This document shows, in pieces, positions 28,158-36,686 of a DNA stretch of 64,000 nt; within the stretch, counting starts at the first letter, position 1, and each line of letters starts with the position of its first letter. The position numbers and the translations under genes were made by a program. This DNA comes from Burkholderia cepacia (GTDB taxonomy: Bacteria > Pseudomonadota > Gammaproteobacteria > Burkholderiales > Burkholderiaceae): assembly GCF_001039005.1 (NCBI RefSeq), contig NZ_LDWR01000055.1, forward strand, positions 1 to 64,000. Direction: 5' to 3'. The notes below the pieces were generated by a model that was given only the letters and a program-made list of their open reading frames with translations, was not told where the DNA came from and did no database searches.

Positions 28158-28660
28158 TTTTAATCGTCGACGTGTCCTACTCCGATGACAGCGCGCTCGC
28201 CGCAGGAATGGTGATTGAATCCTGGGAAAGCAACGTAGTGGTCGAGAGACTGACGGCCAATGTCGATAGTCTGGCAAGCTACATCCCCGGAAAATTCTAT
28301 TTGCGTGAATTGCCGTGCATCATCGAGTTGCTGAAGCGTGTCGAACATCCGCTTGAATGTATCGTCGTCGATGGCTATGTGACGCTTGGCGCCGACGAGT
28401 GTCCAGGCCTCGGTATGCGGTTGTGGCAACACCTTGATGGCAAGGTTCCGGTAGTTGGCGTCGCAAAGACCAAATTCCTGGGAACGCCAGAAAACGCAGA
28501 AATTCTCCGCGGAGGCAGTTCGAAGCCGCTGTTTGTTACTGCTGCCGGTATCGATTTGGAGTTGGCAAAGAGCAATATTGTGAAAATGGTCGGGAAATTC
28601 AGAATTCCGGACCTGATCAAAGCCACTGACAGACTCTCTCGAAATTCGGGCGACTCGTGA
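28154..28660 (+). CDS. Short endonuclease V homologue (deoxyinosine 3' endonuclease family)
   Basis: A 168-residue protein starting at a GTG that overlaps the upstream stop (GTGA). It follows endonuclease V closely: DVSY (D6), YIPGKFYLRELP (E52), VVDGY (D73), GVAKTKFLG and a C-terminal FRIPD...ATDRLS. D6, E52 and D73 match the metal-binding D35/E89/D110 of E. coli Nfi. It lacks the usual ~30 residues before the first Asp, and I cannot place the conserved C-terminal His. The family nicks DNA (or RNA) one base 3' of inosine. Being cotranscribed with a deaminase toxin and a YwqK-like gene, as in B. subtilis ywqJ-K-L, it may repair or remove toxin-made inosine, or have been recruited as an inosine binder. 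Confidence 0.86.
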   Translation: MILIVDVSYSDDSALAAGMVIESWESNVVVERLTANVDSLASYIPGKFYLRELPCIIELLKRVEHPLECIVVDGYVTLGADECPGLGMRLWQHLDGKVPVVGVAKTKFLGTPENAEILRGGSSKPLFVTAAGIDLELAKSNIVKMVGKFRIPDLIKATDRLSRNSGDS

Positions 28661-28793
28661 TGGCGAGGCTTGATGGTGCCGACCTGTTGTGCCAAGCGCC
28701 GGCATGCATGGCGTCCTCGAAAGTGGGCGTGAGCGCGTAGACAAGCTCAAGGTAGGGCCACCTCATACTGGATAAATTTTCAAAAGAAAAATA

Positions 28794-29258
28794 ATGAATA
28801 ATTCCAAATCATTCGACTTCGCATCGTTTGTATCTGTTAATCAGTGTGCTGGCGTTTCTGGGCTTGACTATGTTCATGTTGTCTATAAGGATCGCGGTCT
28901 GGTTTATGATTTTCTTTTCCGCCTTGGGAAATTGTTTTTGCCAGATTTCAAGGTTGTGGGCGGGGCGATATTCGTCTCTGAATTGTTCCGTGACGAAGAG
29001 TACAAAAGGCTGCTGAGCGACGGAAAGGCTTCTCACGAAATTCAATTCTGGATAAATCTGATTGAAATAACGGGGATGTTTGATGACATTGATACCGACC
29101 AGGCTGCCGAGCTCGCAAAATTGATCGTCGATGGCTGGAATGCGAAATTACAGAGGGAGTTTGGCGATGTGTCAGTGCCGGCGCGGGTCTTATGTGACGA
29201 TGAAACCGGGGAAGTATTTGTAACGATCGGACATCAAGACAAAAGGGCCGGCGAGTGA
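28794..29258 (+). CDS. Orphan protein, possible accessory immunity gene
   Basis: A 154-residue acidic soluble protein, not recognised. It starts at ATG 28794 after AAAAGAAAAAT, 133 bases behind the endonuclease V homologue, on the same strand. Its AT-rich composition matches the immunity genes rather than the neighbouring argG. Genes in this position behind CdiA often are orphan immunity genes left from earlier toxin tips, but nothing in the sequence proves that. The following ~190 bases to argG show no gene. Confidence 0.65.
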   Translation: MNNSKSFDFASFVSVNQCAGVSGLDYVHVVYKDRGLVYDFLFRLGKLFLPDFKVVGGAIFVSELFRDEEYKRLLSDGKASHEIQFWINLIEITGMFDDIDTDQAAELAKLIVDGWNAKLQREFGDVSVPARVLCDDETGEVFVTIGHQDKRAGE

Positions 29259-29407
29259 CCGCTTGCACGTACGGCGGCCGAGAAATTCAGCGACGAGTGT
29301 CTGCAAGAACTTGCAGGCTGAACGCCGGCGACCAGCAGCGACGTTGCTTGACGACGTGAAGGAAGCCAGGCTGGCGCTTCACTGAGGAAGGGAGATGGTG
29401 TAACACA

Positions 29408-29434
29408 GCCGGGCGGCAGAACCCGCCGCCCGGC
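29408..29434 (-). terminator. Hairpin downstream of argG
   Basis: A perfect 9-bp stem GCCGGGCGG (29408-29416) / CCGCCCGGC (29426-29434) with a 9-base loop lies 19 bases beyond the argG stop on the minus strand. The following T tract is weak. It may also stop transcription from the orphan gene on the plus strand. Confidence 0.65.
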
Positions 29435-29452
29435 CGCAATCAACAGCGCGAC

Positions 29453-30787
29453 TTACTTCTCGTCGCCCTTGATCTGCGGCAGCGCCGACGCCTCACCCGG
29501 CGTCAGCAGCCCGACTTGCGCATACACGCGCAGCTTGTCGCGCGTATCGGTGATGTCGAGGTTGCGCATCGTCAGCTGGCCGATCCGGTCGCGCGGTGAG
29601 AACGTCGACGCCACCTTCTCCATCGACAGGCGTTCCGGCTGATACGTGAGGTTCGGCGACTTCGTGCTCAGGATCGAGTAGTCGTTGCCGCGGCGCAGTT
29701 CGATCTTCACTTCGCCGGTGATCGCGCGTGCGACCCAGCGCTGCGCGGTTTCGCGCAGCATGATCGCCTGCGGGTCGAACCAGCGGCCCTGGTACAGCAG
29801 GCGGCCCAGACGGCGGCCGTTCTCGCGGTACTGCTCGATCGTGTCTTCGTTGTGGATGCCGGTGACGAGACGCTCGTATGCGATGTACAGCAGCGCGAGG
29901 CCCGGGGCTTCGTAGATGCCGCGGCTCTTCGCCTCGATGATCCGGTTCTCGATCTGATCGCTCATGCCGAGGCCGTGGCGGCCGCCGATGCGGTTGGCTT
30001 CCAGCAGCAGCTCGACCGGGTCGGTGAACTCGATGCCGTTCAGCGCGACCGGCTGGCCGGCTTCGAAGCGCACCGTCACTTCTTCCGCGGCGATCTTCAC
30101 GTCGTCGCGCCAGAACGCGACGCCCATGATCGGGTTCACGATCTTGATGCCGCTTTCGAGGCTTTCGAGATCCTTCGCTTCGTGCGTCGCACCGAGCAAG
30201 TTCGAATCGGTCGAATAGGCCTTCTCGGCCGACATCTTGTACGCGAAGCCCGCCTGGCGCATGAATTCGGACATTTCAGCGCGGCCGCCGAGCTCGTCGA
30301 TGAACGTCTGGTCGAGCCACGGCTTGTAGATCTTCAGGTCCGGGTTCACGAGCAGGCCGTAGCGGTAGAAACGCTCGATGTCGTTGCCCTTGTACGTGCT
30401 GCCGTCGCCCCAGATGTTGACGCCGTCTTCCTTCATCGCGGCGACGAGCATCGTGCCCGTCACGGCGCGGCCGATCGGCGTCGTGTTGAAGTACGTGACG
30501 CCGGCGGTCGTGATGTGGAACGCGCCGCTTTGCAGCGCCGCGATGCCTTCGGCGACGAGCTGCGCGCGGCAGTCGATCAGACGGGCGCCGGCTGCGCCGT
30601 ATTCGATCGCACGCTTCGGGATCGCGTCGTAATCGTCTTCGTCGGGCTGGCCGAGGTTCGCCGTATATGCGTACGGGACGGCGCCCTTCAGTTTCATCCA
30701 GTGCAGCGCGGCGCTGGTGTCCAGGCCGCCGGAGAAGGCGATACCGACCTTCTGGCCGGTCGGGAGGCTTTCGAGAATCGTGCTCAT
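29453..30787 (-). CDS. argG: Argininosuccinate synthase
   Basis: A 444-residue cytoplasmic enzyme that joins citrulline and aspartate with ATP to make argininosuccinate, the penultimate step of arginine synthesis. The ATP-pyrophosphatase P-loop (AFSGGLDTS, residues 17-25) is present. Family segments such as TTAGVTYFNTTPIGRAVTGT, GDGSTYKGNDIERFYRYG and GGRHGLGMSDQIENR place it in the longer E. coli-type (type 2) ArgG. It is monocistronic here, and its stop faces the AT-rich CDI immunity region. This is core metabolism and marks the boundary of the accessory island. Confidence 0.97.
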   Translation of the reverse strand: MSTILESLPTGQKVGIAFSGGLDTSAALHWMKLKGAVPYAYTANLGQPDEDDYDAIPKRAIEYGAAGARLIDCRAQLVAEGIAALQSGAFHITTAGVTYFNTTPIGRAVTGTMLVAAMKEDGVNIWGDGSTYKGNDIERFYRYGLLVNPDLKIYKPWLDQTFIDELGGRAEMSEFMRQAGFAYKMSAEKAYSTDSNLLGATHEAKDLESLESGIKIVNPIMGVAFWRDDVKIAAEEVTVRFEAGQPVALNGIEFTDPVELLLEANRIGGRHGLGMSDQIENRIIEAKSRGIYEAPGLALLYIAYERLVTGIHNEDTIEQYRENGRRLGRLLYQGRWFDPQAIMLRETAQRWVARAITGEVKIELRRGNDYSILSTKSPNLTYQPERLSMEKVASTFSPRDRIGQLTMRNLDITDTRDKLRVYAQVGLLTPGEASALPQIKGDEK

Positions 30788-31116
30788 AGGAATTACCGTG
30801 GATTGGGTCCGGAGGGATCGTATTTCGCGGAATATGCGAGTATCGGCTGTCCGGGAAGTTGGGGCAAGGGCTGATTTTCGCGCGGATTCGTCGTCGGGCC
30901 TGTCGCGGCGGGCCTGGCGGGCGGTTAACCAGGTGGAGAACGCCGTGCGAATCGGTGCGAAATGGCGGCCGAAACGGGCTGGGCAAGCTGCAGTCGCGGG
31001 TCGTATTTCCGGGGCCGGATCGGTGGAAGGGCGGGGCCGTCGTCGTCAGGGCGTCGACCCACCGTGCCGAAAGGCATATGAAAGACGGGCGTGCGAAACC
31101 CGGATTCCCGCTTGCT
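30788..31116. other. Intergenic, argG upstream region
   Basis: About 330 bases upstream of argG and downstream of the FUSC gene (both minus strand). It presumably carries the argG promoter. I saw no convincing ArgR-like palindrome and no coding sequence. Confidence 0.45.
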
Positions 31117-32187
31117 TCAGATATTCCACGACTGAGCGGTATCGAGCAGCTTCTCGCGCAACTGATCGACTTCGCCGGCCAGCTTGGCCGTGATCGACAC
31201 ATAGCCGGACAGTTGCGGCGGCGGCGCGTCGTGCGGCGGATCGGCCGGCCGGCGGCGCGGCGCGAGCCGGCCCGGCGTGCCGAACTTGAGCGCGCGGCTC
31301 GCGCCGACGAGCGTGTCGCGGATGCGCCGGTTCACGGCTTTCATGTCGACGCGCATGTATTCGCGGGCCGCGACGTCGTCGCGGGCCGGCACCGCGCTCG
31401 ACAGGATCTCCAGGTAGCCGATGCACAGGCGCAGGCTGCGCTGGATCGCCTCGAGCTGCATCATCGACGTCTCGCATTCCTTCGACACCGACGGCATCAG
31501 CGAACGCAGCTGCACGAGCAGCGCGCTCAGCGCGGCCATTTCCTTCAGGTGCGTGTCGTCGCTCACGTGGCGGTCGCCCGCGAGCCGCGCATGCACGGCC
31601 GCGCACGCGCGCAGCGCGTCGGCGAGCTTGTAGCGCCACGAGTAGGTCGCGTAGAGCGGCAGCGCGAACGAGAACGCCAGCGCGATCGCGATGCCGGTCA
31701 GCACGTTCACCGCGCGCCACAGGCCGTCGACGATCTCGTTGTCGCCGTGCCCGGCCACGATCACCATCGTGATCGCCGACAGCAGCGCGATATAGCCGGC
31801 CTTGCCGATCGCGTGATACGCGCAGAAGCCGCAGGCCACCGCCATCAGCAGGTAGATCGCGAGCGGCGCGTGCACGACCGAATACAGCACGATCAGCCCG
31901 AGCCCCGCGAGCGCGCCGATCGACGTGCCGAGCGCGCGCTCGGCCGCCTTCTTGCGGATGTTGCCGTGATGCTGCAGCCCGCCGACGACGATCAGCACGG
32001 TGATCGTCGACCATTCGCCGTGCGGCACGCGCAGGCCGGTGGACAGGCCGATCGACACGAGAATCGCGAGCGCGACGCGCGCCGCATGGATCAGCTTCGC
32101 GTGCCGGTAGCGGCGGTACGGGTCGAACAGTGGGCGAAGCGCGTTGCGCAGGAGCAGCGGCAGCCGGGTAGGGAGAGAGGCGGTCAT
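31117..32187 (-). CDS. FUSC-family inner-membrane protein
   Basis: A 356-residue membrane protein with a basic N terminus, then about six hydrophobic segments between residues 33 and 185 (for example AARVALAILVSIGLSTGL, LGTSIGALAGLGLIVLYSVV, LTGIAIALAFSFALPLYATY). A soluble C-terminal helical half of about 170 residues follows. The WSTITVLIVVGGLQ and AERALGTSIGALAG segments are typical of the FUSC (fusaric-acid resistance/aromatic acid exporter-like) family. Related proteins export aromatic acids or affect cell-envelope processes. It has a single FUSC unit and no neighbouring membrane-fusion gene, so an exporter role is not established. Confidence 0.82.
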   Translation of the reverse strand: MTASLPTRLPLLLRNALRPLFDPYRRYRHAKLIHAARVALAILVSIGLSTGLRVPHGEWSTITVLIVVGGLQHHGNIRKKAAERALGTSIGALAGLGLIVLYSVVHAPLAIYLLMAVACGFCAYHAIGKAGYIALLSAITMVIVAGHGDNEIVDGLWRAVNVLTGIAIALAFSFALPLYATYSWRYKLADALRACAAVHARLAGDRHVSDDTHLKEMAALSALLVQLRSLMPSVSKECETSMMQLEAIQRSLRLCIGYLEILSSAVPARDDVAAREYMRVDMKAVNRRIRDTLVGASRALKFGTPGRLAPRRRPADPPHDAPPPQLSGYVSITAKLAGEVDQLREKLLDTAQSWNI

Positions 32188-32343
32188 GACGGAACTGGGG
32201 TGGCCGGAACGCGCACGGCGGCCTGCGCGGGCCGGCGCCGCGCCGCGTGCGCAGCAGACGTAACGTAGCCGAACGCGCGCGGGCTGTCCACGGTGGGGCG
32301 GTCCGGCCGGGCCGGCCGCCGCGTTACGTCACATCACATCACG

Positions 32344-33876
32344 TCACGCCGCGTCTTGCGTCTGCTGCGCGTCCGACACGCGGTTGCGGCCGCCGGATTT
32401 CGCGCGGTACAGCGCTTCGTCGGCACGCCGCAGCAGCGTCGCGGCGTTCATGCGGCCGTCGGCGGCGGTCGCCGTGCCGATGCTCGCCGTGACGCGCCCG
32501 TACGGGCTTTTCACGTGGTCGATGTCGAGCCCCGCGATCGCGCGCCGGATACCTTCGGCGACGGTCGCCGCCCCTTGCGCGTCGGTGTCGGGCAGCGTGA
32601 CGACGAATTCCTCGCCGCCGTAGCGCGCGACGTGGTCGCCGTCGCGGCGCAGGCAGCGCGACGCCGATTGCGCGACGCGGCGCAGCACCTCGTCGCCGGC
32701 CAGGTGCCCGTAGTAGTCGTTGAACGCCTTGAAGTGATCGACGTCGACGAACAGCACGGACAGCGGGCGGCCGCTGCGCGCCGCACGCTGCGTCTCCTTC
32801 GTGAGCACCGTGTCGAACGTGCCGCGGTTGTCGAGGCCCGTCAGCGAATCGGTGTGCGCGAGCCGGTACAGCTTCGATTCGGCGATCTGCCGGCGCTTGA
32901 GCTCGCGCGACAGCGCCAGCGAACCCCACGCGATGAACCCGGTGAACAGGCACATCAGCACGACGGTCCAGACCGCGCGGTGGTGCCACGACGCGTAGAT
33001 GTCGATCTCGGCGGGCGCGACGTCGACGATCAGCGGCAGGCCGGCGAGATGCTTGTAGACATAGACGCGCCGGATGCCGTCGATCGCGCCGGTGCCCGTC
33101 AGCTCGCCGGCGCGGCTGTGCAGCGACTCGATGAACAGCGGCGAATCGTGCAGGTCGAGGCCGACCACGCGCGCGTCGTACGGCAGGCGCGACACGAGCG
33201 TGCCGTTGTCCTCGACGATCGCCGCGCTGCCGTGCTTGCCGACCGCGAGGCCGTCGAGCAGCGCGCGGAAGTAGTCGACGCTGAGCGTGCCGACGACGAT
33301 GCCGCCGAACGTGCCGTCGGACAGCGTGATCCGGCGGCTGAGCGCGATCGTCAGTGCGCCGCCGCGCAGCCGGGACGCATACGGCCGGCTGAGGTACAGC
33401 CCCTGGACGAGCCGGTCGCGCTGCGCGGCGAAATAGTCGCGGTCGGCGAAATTTCCGTTGCGCGGCGGCGATGCGCCCGAATCGATCACGATATTGCCGT
33501 GCGGATCCATCACGAAAATCGACCCGAGATACTCGCCGGTCGCCGCGCGGTCGAACAGCAGCCGGTGGCGCTGGCGCGGCGGCAGTGTCATGAGTTCCGG
33601 ATCGGCGATGCCATCGACGACGTTTTGCAGCGACAAATCGTAGAGTTCGATATTGCGCGCGATATCGCGTTCGATCAGCAACATCAGGTTGCGCGCATTT
33701 TCGACCGCATGGTCATACGCGTCGCGCCGTGCCTCGATTAATAGCGACGTGGAAAGTCCCCAACTGAACATCAGCAGGACGATGCCCGCAACGAGCACGC
33801 CGCGGGGCGACAGAATGCGTGCCACGATCGACACCGTATGGCGGCGCAGCGTGGCGGGCAGTGGGAATGACTTCAT
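32344..33876 (-). CDS. Cache-sensor diguanylate cyclase
   Basis: A 510-residue inner-membrane enzyme that makes cyclic di-GMP from GTP. One TM segment is at ~27-47, followed by a periplasmic dCache-like sensor (~50-295, with FVMDPHGNIVIDSGA and DRDYFAAQRD), a second TM (~301-322) and a GGDEF domain (~335-495). The active-site loop is RYGGEEF (G420-F424). An RxxD inhibitory I-site (R411-D414) sits five residues upstream, so product inhibition is expected. There is no EAL domain. It is a single gene with a long upstream region. Confidence 0.93.
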   Translation of the reverse strand: MKSFPLPATLRRHTVSIVARILSPRGVLVAGIVLLMFSWGLSTSLLIEARRDAYDHAVENARNLMLLIERDIARNIELYDLSLQNVVDGIADPELMTLPPRQRHRLLFDRAATGEYLGSIFVMDPHGNIVIDSGASPPRNGNFADRDYFAAQRDRLVQGLYLSRPYASRLRGGALTIALSRRITLSDGTFGGIVVGTLSVDYFRALLDGLAVGKHGSAAIVEDNGTLVSRLPYDARVVGLDLHDSPLFIESLHSRAGELTGTGAIDGIRRVYVYKHLAGLPLIVDVAPAEIDIYASWHHRAVWTVVLMCLFTGFIAWGSLALSRELKRRQIAESKLYRLAHTDSLTGLDNRGTFDTVLTKETQRAARSGRPLSVLFVDVDHFKAFNDYYGHLAGDEVLRRVAQSASRCLRRDGDHVARYGGEEFVVTLPDTDAQGAATVAEGIRRAIAGLDIDHVKSPYGRVTASIGTATAADGRMNAATLLRRADEALYRAKSGGRNRVSDAQQTQDAA

Positions 33877-34464
33877 CCTCGAGGGGTGGCGGGCGGCGGA
33901 TATTCGCGTCGTCGACGGTTCCGCGCGCTGATTATTTCGAATTAAGCCGCATTATCTCGCGAATTCCTGCAACTCGCGTGCACATGCAAAACATGCATGC
34001 GGGAACGGCGATTCGAAACGATTACGCATCATTACCGCATTGCACGCGGGCGATTTGATTTGAATCAATTATCAGTATCGGTCGTTTTGTCTGAATAATG
34101 GTGCGCGCACCGGTTGATTTGGCGTATCGACGCGGTATTTGGCGGATTGCGACAGGAAGGCGCGTACTTTGTGCGAATCGGTAAACCGGATAACCCCCAT
34201 GCATTTGTGGTTATTGCACCGGGACGCGCCATGAGTGGAACGGATGCCGCCAACTCCTTGATTCTGCGAAATCTCCGTCGCGGCGACGGGCGTTTGCGCG
34301 TGCGCTGTCCCCGTGACGAATCAGGTAGAATCCGCGCTTCGCCGCAGGCGCCCGCCGCGCAACGCGTATCGGGGCCGCATCGAATGCATCGCAGGACGCG
34401 CCTCGCGCTCCGATTCCGCATGCGCCGGCTACGGATGCCGGCCCGCTCAACGTTCGTCTCGTTT
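33877..34464. other. Divergent intergenic region, no gene seen
   Basis: About 590 bases between the divergent diguanylate-cyclase and permease genes. An AT-rich core (about 33930-34110), which includes the near-repeat CATGCAAAACATGCATGC around 33984, probably holds both promoters. Open frames here have shadow-like composition; no protein could be supported. Confidence 0.45.
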
Positions 34465-36000
34465 ATGTCCGCAATTCCGAAATCCGACCCACCCGGTTCG
34501 TCCGCGAACCCACCCAAGCTTCATCGCGCGCTGAAGGCGCGCCACCTGACGATGATCGCCATCGGCGGCTCGATCGGCACGGGCCTGTTCGTCGCGTCCG
34601 GCGCGTCGATCTCGCAGGCCGGCCCTGGCGGCGCGATGGTCGCGTACATGCTGATCGGCCTGATGGTCTACTTCCTGATGACGAGCCTGGGCGAGATGGC
34701 CGCGTTCATGCCGGTGTCGGGTTCGTTCGCGACCTACGGCGCGAAATACGTCGACGAAGGCTTCGGTTTCGCGCTCGGCTGGAACTACTGGTACAACTGG
34801 GCGGTGACGATCGCGGTGGAACTGGTCGCCGCGCAGCTCGTGATGCACTACTGGTTTCCGGACGTGCCGGGCGTGTGGTGGAGCGCGGCCTTCCTCGGCG
34901 TGATGTTCCTGCTCAACGCGCTCACCGTGCGCGGCTTCGGCGAAGCCGAATACTGGTTCGCGCTGATCAAGGTCGTTACCGTGGTCGCGTTCATCGGCGT
35001 CGGCCTGCTGATGATCTTCGGCATTCTGAAGGGCGCGCCGAGCAACGGCTGGGGCAACCTGACGATCGGCGACGCGCCGTTCGCGGGCGGCCTGCCGGCG
35101 TTGATGGGCGTCGCGATGATCGCGGGCTTCTCGTTCCAGGGCACCGAGCTGATCGGCGTCGCGGCCGGCGAATCGGAAAATCCGCGCACGACGATCCCGC
35201 GCGCGGTGCGCCAGGTGTTCTGGCGCATCCTGCTGTTCTACGTGTTCGCGATCTTCGTGATCGGCGTGCTGATTCCCTATACCGACCCGAACCTGCTGAA
35301 GACGGACGTGACCGACATCGGCGTGAGCCCGTTCACGCTCGTGTTCCGCCACGCGGGCCTCGCATTCGCGGCCGGCGTGATGAACGCGGTGATCCTGACC
35401 GCCGTGCTGTCGGCCGGCAACTCGGGCATGTACGCGTCGACGCGGATGCTCTACACCCTCGCGACCGAAGGCCGCGCGCCGAAGGTGTTCGCGAAGCTGT
35501 CGCCGGGCGGCGTGCCGCGCAATGCGCTGTATGCGACGACGGCCGTCGGCGCGCTGTGCTTCTTCACGTCGCTGTACGGCGACAAGACCGTATACCTGTG
35601 GCTGCTGAACACGTCGGGGATGACGGGTTTCATCGCGTGGCTCGGCATCGCGGTCAGCCACTACCGGTTCCGCAAGGGCTACGTGCAGCAGGGTTATGCG
35701 CTCGACCAGCTGCCGTACCAGTCGAAGTGGTTCCCGTTCGGCCCGCTGTTCGCGTTCGTGCTGTGCCTCGTGATCGCGCTCGGGCAGGACTATCAGGCGT
35801 TCCTCGCGAACCGGATCGACTGGGCCGGCGTGATCGCAACCTATGTCGGCATTCCGCTGTTCCTCGTCGTGTGGCTCGGTTTCCGGTTCCTGAAAAAGAG
35901 CCGTTTCGTGCGCTACGAAGACATGGAAATCGCGCCGTGGATCGCCGCGAGCCGTGGCGCGCAGCCGCAGTCGGTGACGAATCGCGAAACCGCGGGCTGA
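34465..36000 (+). CDS. Amino-acid permease, LysP-like (APC superfamily)
   Basis: A 511-residue inner-membrane permease with about 12 TM segments. The ATG at 34465 is chosen because the family begins with a short hydrophilic N terminus; the frame stays open upstream to 34114 without family sequence. The first-TM signature MIAIGGSIGTGLFVASG, the FSFQGTELIGVAAGE segment in TM6 and the GESENPRTTIPRA loop are typical of the lysine/aromatic-type amino-acid permeases, closest to LysP. It is probably a proton-coupled importer; the exact amino acid is inferred. A strong terminator follows. Confidence 0.88.
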   Translation: MSAIPKSDPPGSSANPPKLHRALKARHLTMIAIGGSIGTGLFVASGASISQAGPGGAMVAYMLIGLMVYFLMTSLGEMAAFMPVSGSFATYGAKYVDEGFGFALGWNYWYNWAVTIAVELVAAQLVMHYWFPDVPGVWWSAAFLGVMFLLNALTVRGFGEAEYWFALIKVVTVVAFIGVGLLMIFGILKGAPSNGWGNLTIGDAPFAGGLPALMGVAMIAGFSFQGTELIGVAAGESENPRTTIPRAVRQVFWRILLFYVFAIFVIGVLIPYTDPNLLKTDVTDIGVSPFTLVFRHAGLAFAAGVMNAVILTAVLSAGNSGMYASTRMLYTLATEGRAPKVFAKLSPGGVPRNALYATTAVGALCFFTSLYGDKTVYLWLLNTSGMTGFIAWLGIAVSHYRFRKGYVQQGYALDQLPYQSKWFPFGPLFAFVLCLVIALGQDYQAFLANRIDWAGVIATYVGIPLFLVVWLGFRFLKKSRFVRYEDMEIAPWIAASRGAQPQSVTNRETAG

Positions 36001-36036
36001 CGCGGGCGCGGCACGCAACCGCGCGACGCGCGATGA

Positions 36037-36068
36037 AACGGGAAGCCTTGCGCTTCCCGTTTTTTTTG
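36037..36068 (+). terminator. Rho-independent terminator after the permease gene
   Basis: The stem AACGGGAAG (36037-36045) / CTTCCCGTT (36053-36061) is followed by a run of Ts. It is nearly the same sequence as the terminator at 36550, 500 bases downstream. Confidence 0.9.
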
Positions 36069-36262
36069 CCCGGCTTTTGCCTGCACGGGGTCAAAGCCGG
36101 TTATATTGCCCGACCCTACCGGGCCACGGCCCGGCCGGCGCGACAGGCGCAGCGCGGATCGGCATCCGGCGCGCGCGGCGCGCGGCGGCCGGCGGCGCCC
36201 GGCGTTTCCATCGTTCCATCCGGGCCGGCACGGCCCGCGGAGCGCGCATCCCAGAGGAATCC

Positions 36263-36508
36263 ATGAGCGCATCACCCGCCGAGCGGAAGGCCGGACCCGT
36301 TTCCATCGTGCGAATCGAAGCCGCGATCAACGCGTGGCGCGAAGTGTATCCGCCGGCGCCGGACGGCGAGGACGGCTACGCGCTCGACGCCGGCAGCAAC
36401 TGCCTCGCCGAGCTGTACGGCACGATGATCTGCTATCAGCTGCCGGACGTGCCGCTCGACTCGCTGAGCAACGCGCAGCGCGATGCGCTCTACGCGACCG
36501 AGGTGTGA
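36263..36508 (+). CDS. DUF3717-like small protein
   Basis: An 81-residue soluble protein starting at the ATG at 36263 with AGAGGA upstream. The IEAAINAWR...LAELYGTMICYQ pattern resembles DUF3717 proteins, small proteins common in Burkholderia and relatives, of unknown function. It is flanked by two look-alike terminators and is therefore its own transcription unit. Confidence 0.75.
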   Translation: MSASPAERKAGPVSIVRIEAAINAWREVYPPAPDGEDGYALDAGSNCLAELYGTMICYQLPDVPLDSLSNAQRDALYATEV

Positions 36509-36549
36509 TGGGCGGTCGTGACGCTGCCGTCAGGCGGTGTCGATGAAAC

Positions 36550-36577
36550 AACGGGAAGCTTGCGGGCTTCCCGTTTT
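36550..36577 (+). terminator. Rho-independent terminator after the DUF3717-like gene
   Basis: The 10-bp stem AACGGGAAGC (36550-36559) / GCTTCCCGTT (36566-36575) has a 6-base loop and a short T run. Confidence 0.85.
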
Positions 36578-36686
36578 GCTTTGGGCGGCGCGTGGCGGCG
36601 CGTGGCGGTTGGCGCCGCCTGGGGTATCGTCATGGCATGGTCCGGTGGTGGCTTGACGTCGGGACCCTGTCCGGGAGACATCGAAA

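Noticed and set aside
32325..32345. Short ACATCACATCACGTCAC-type direct repeat after the diguanylate cyclase stop
   Set aside because: Too short and degenerate to assign a role; no attachment site or element boundary is evident around it.
34065..34517. A 150-codon minus-strand frame in the region between the diguanylate cyclase and permease genes
   Set aside because: Overlaps the permease start, Arg-rich, no domain or ribosome-binding site.
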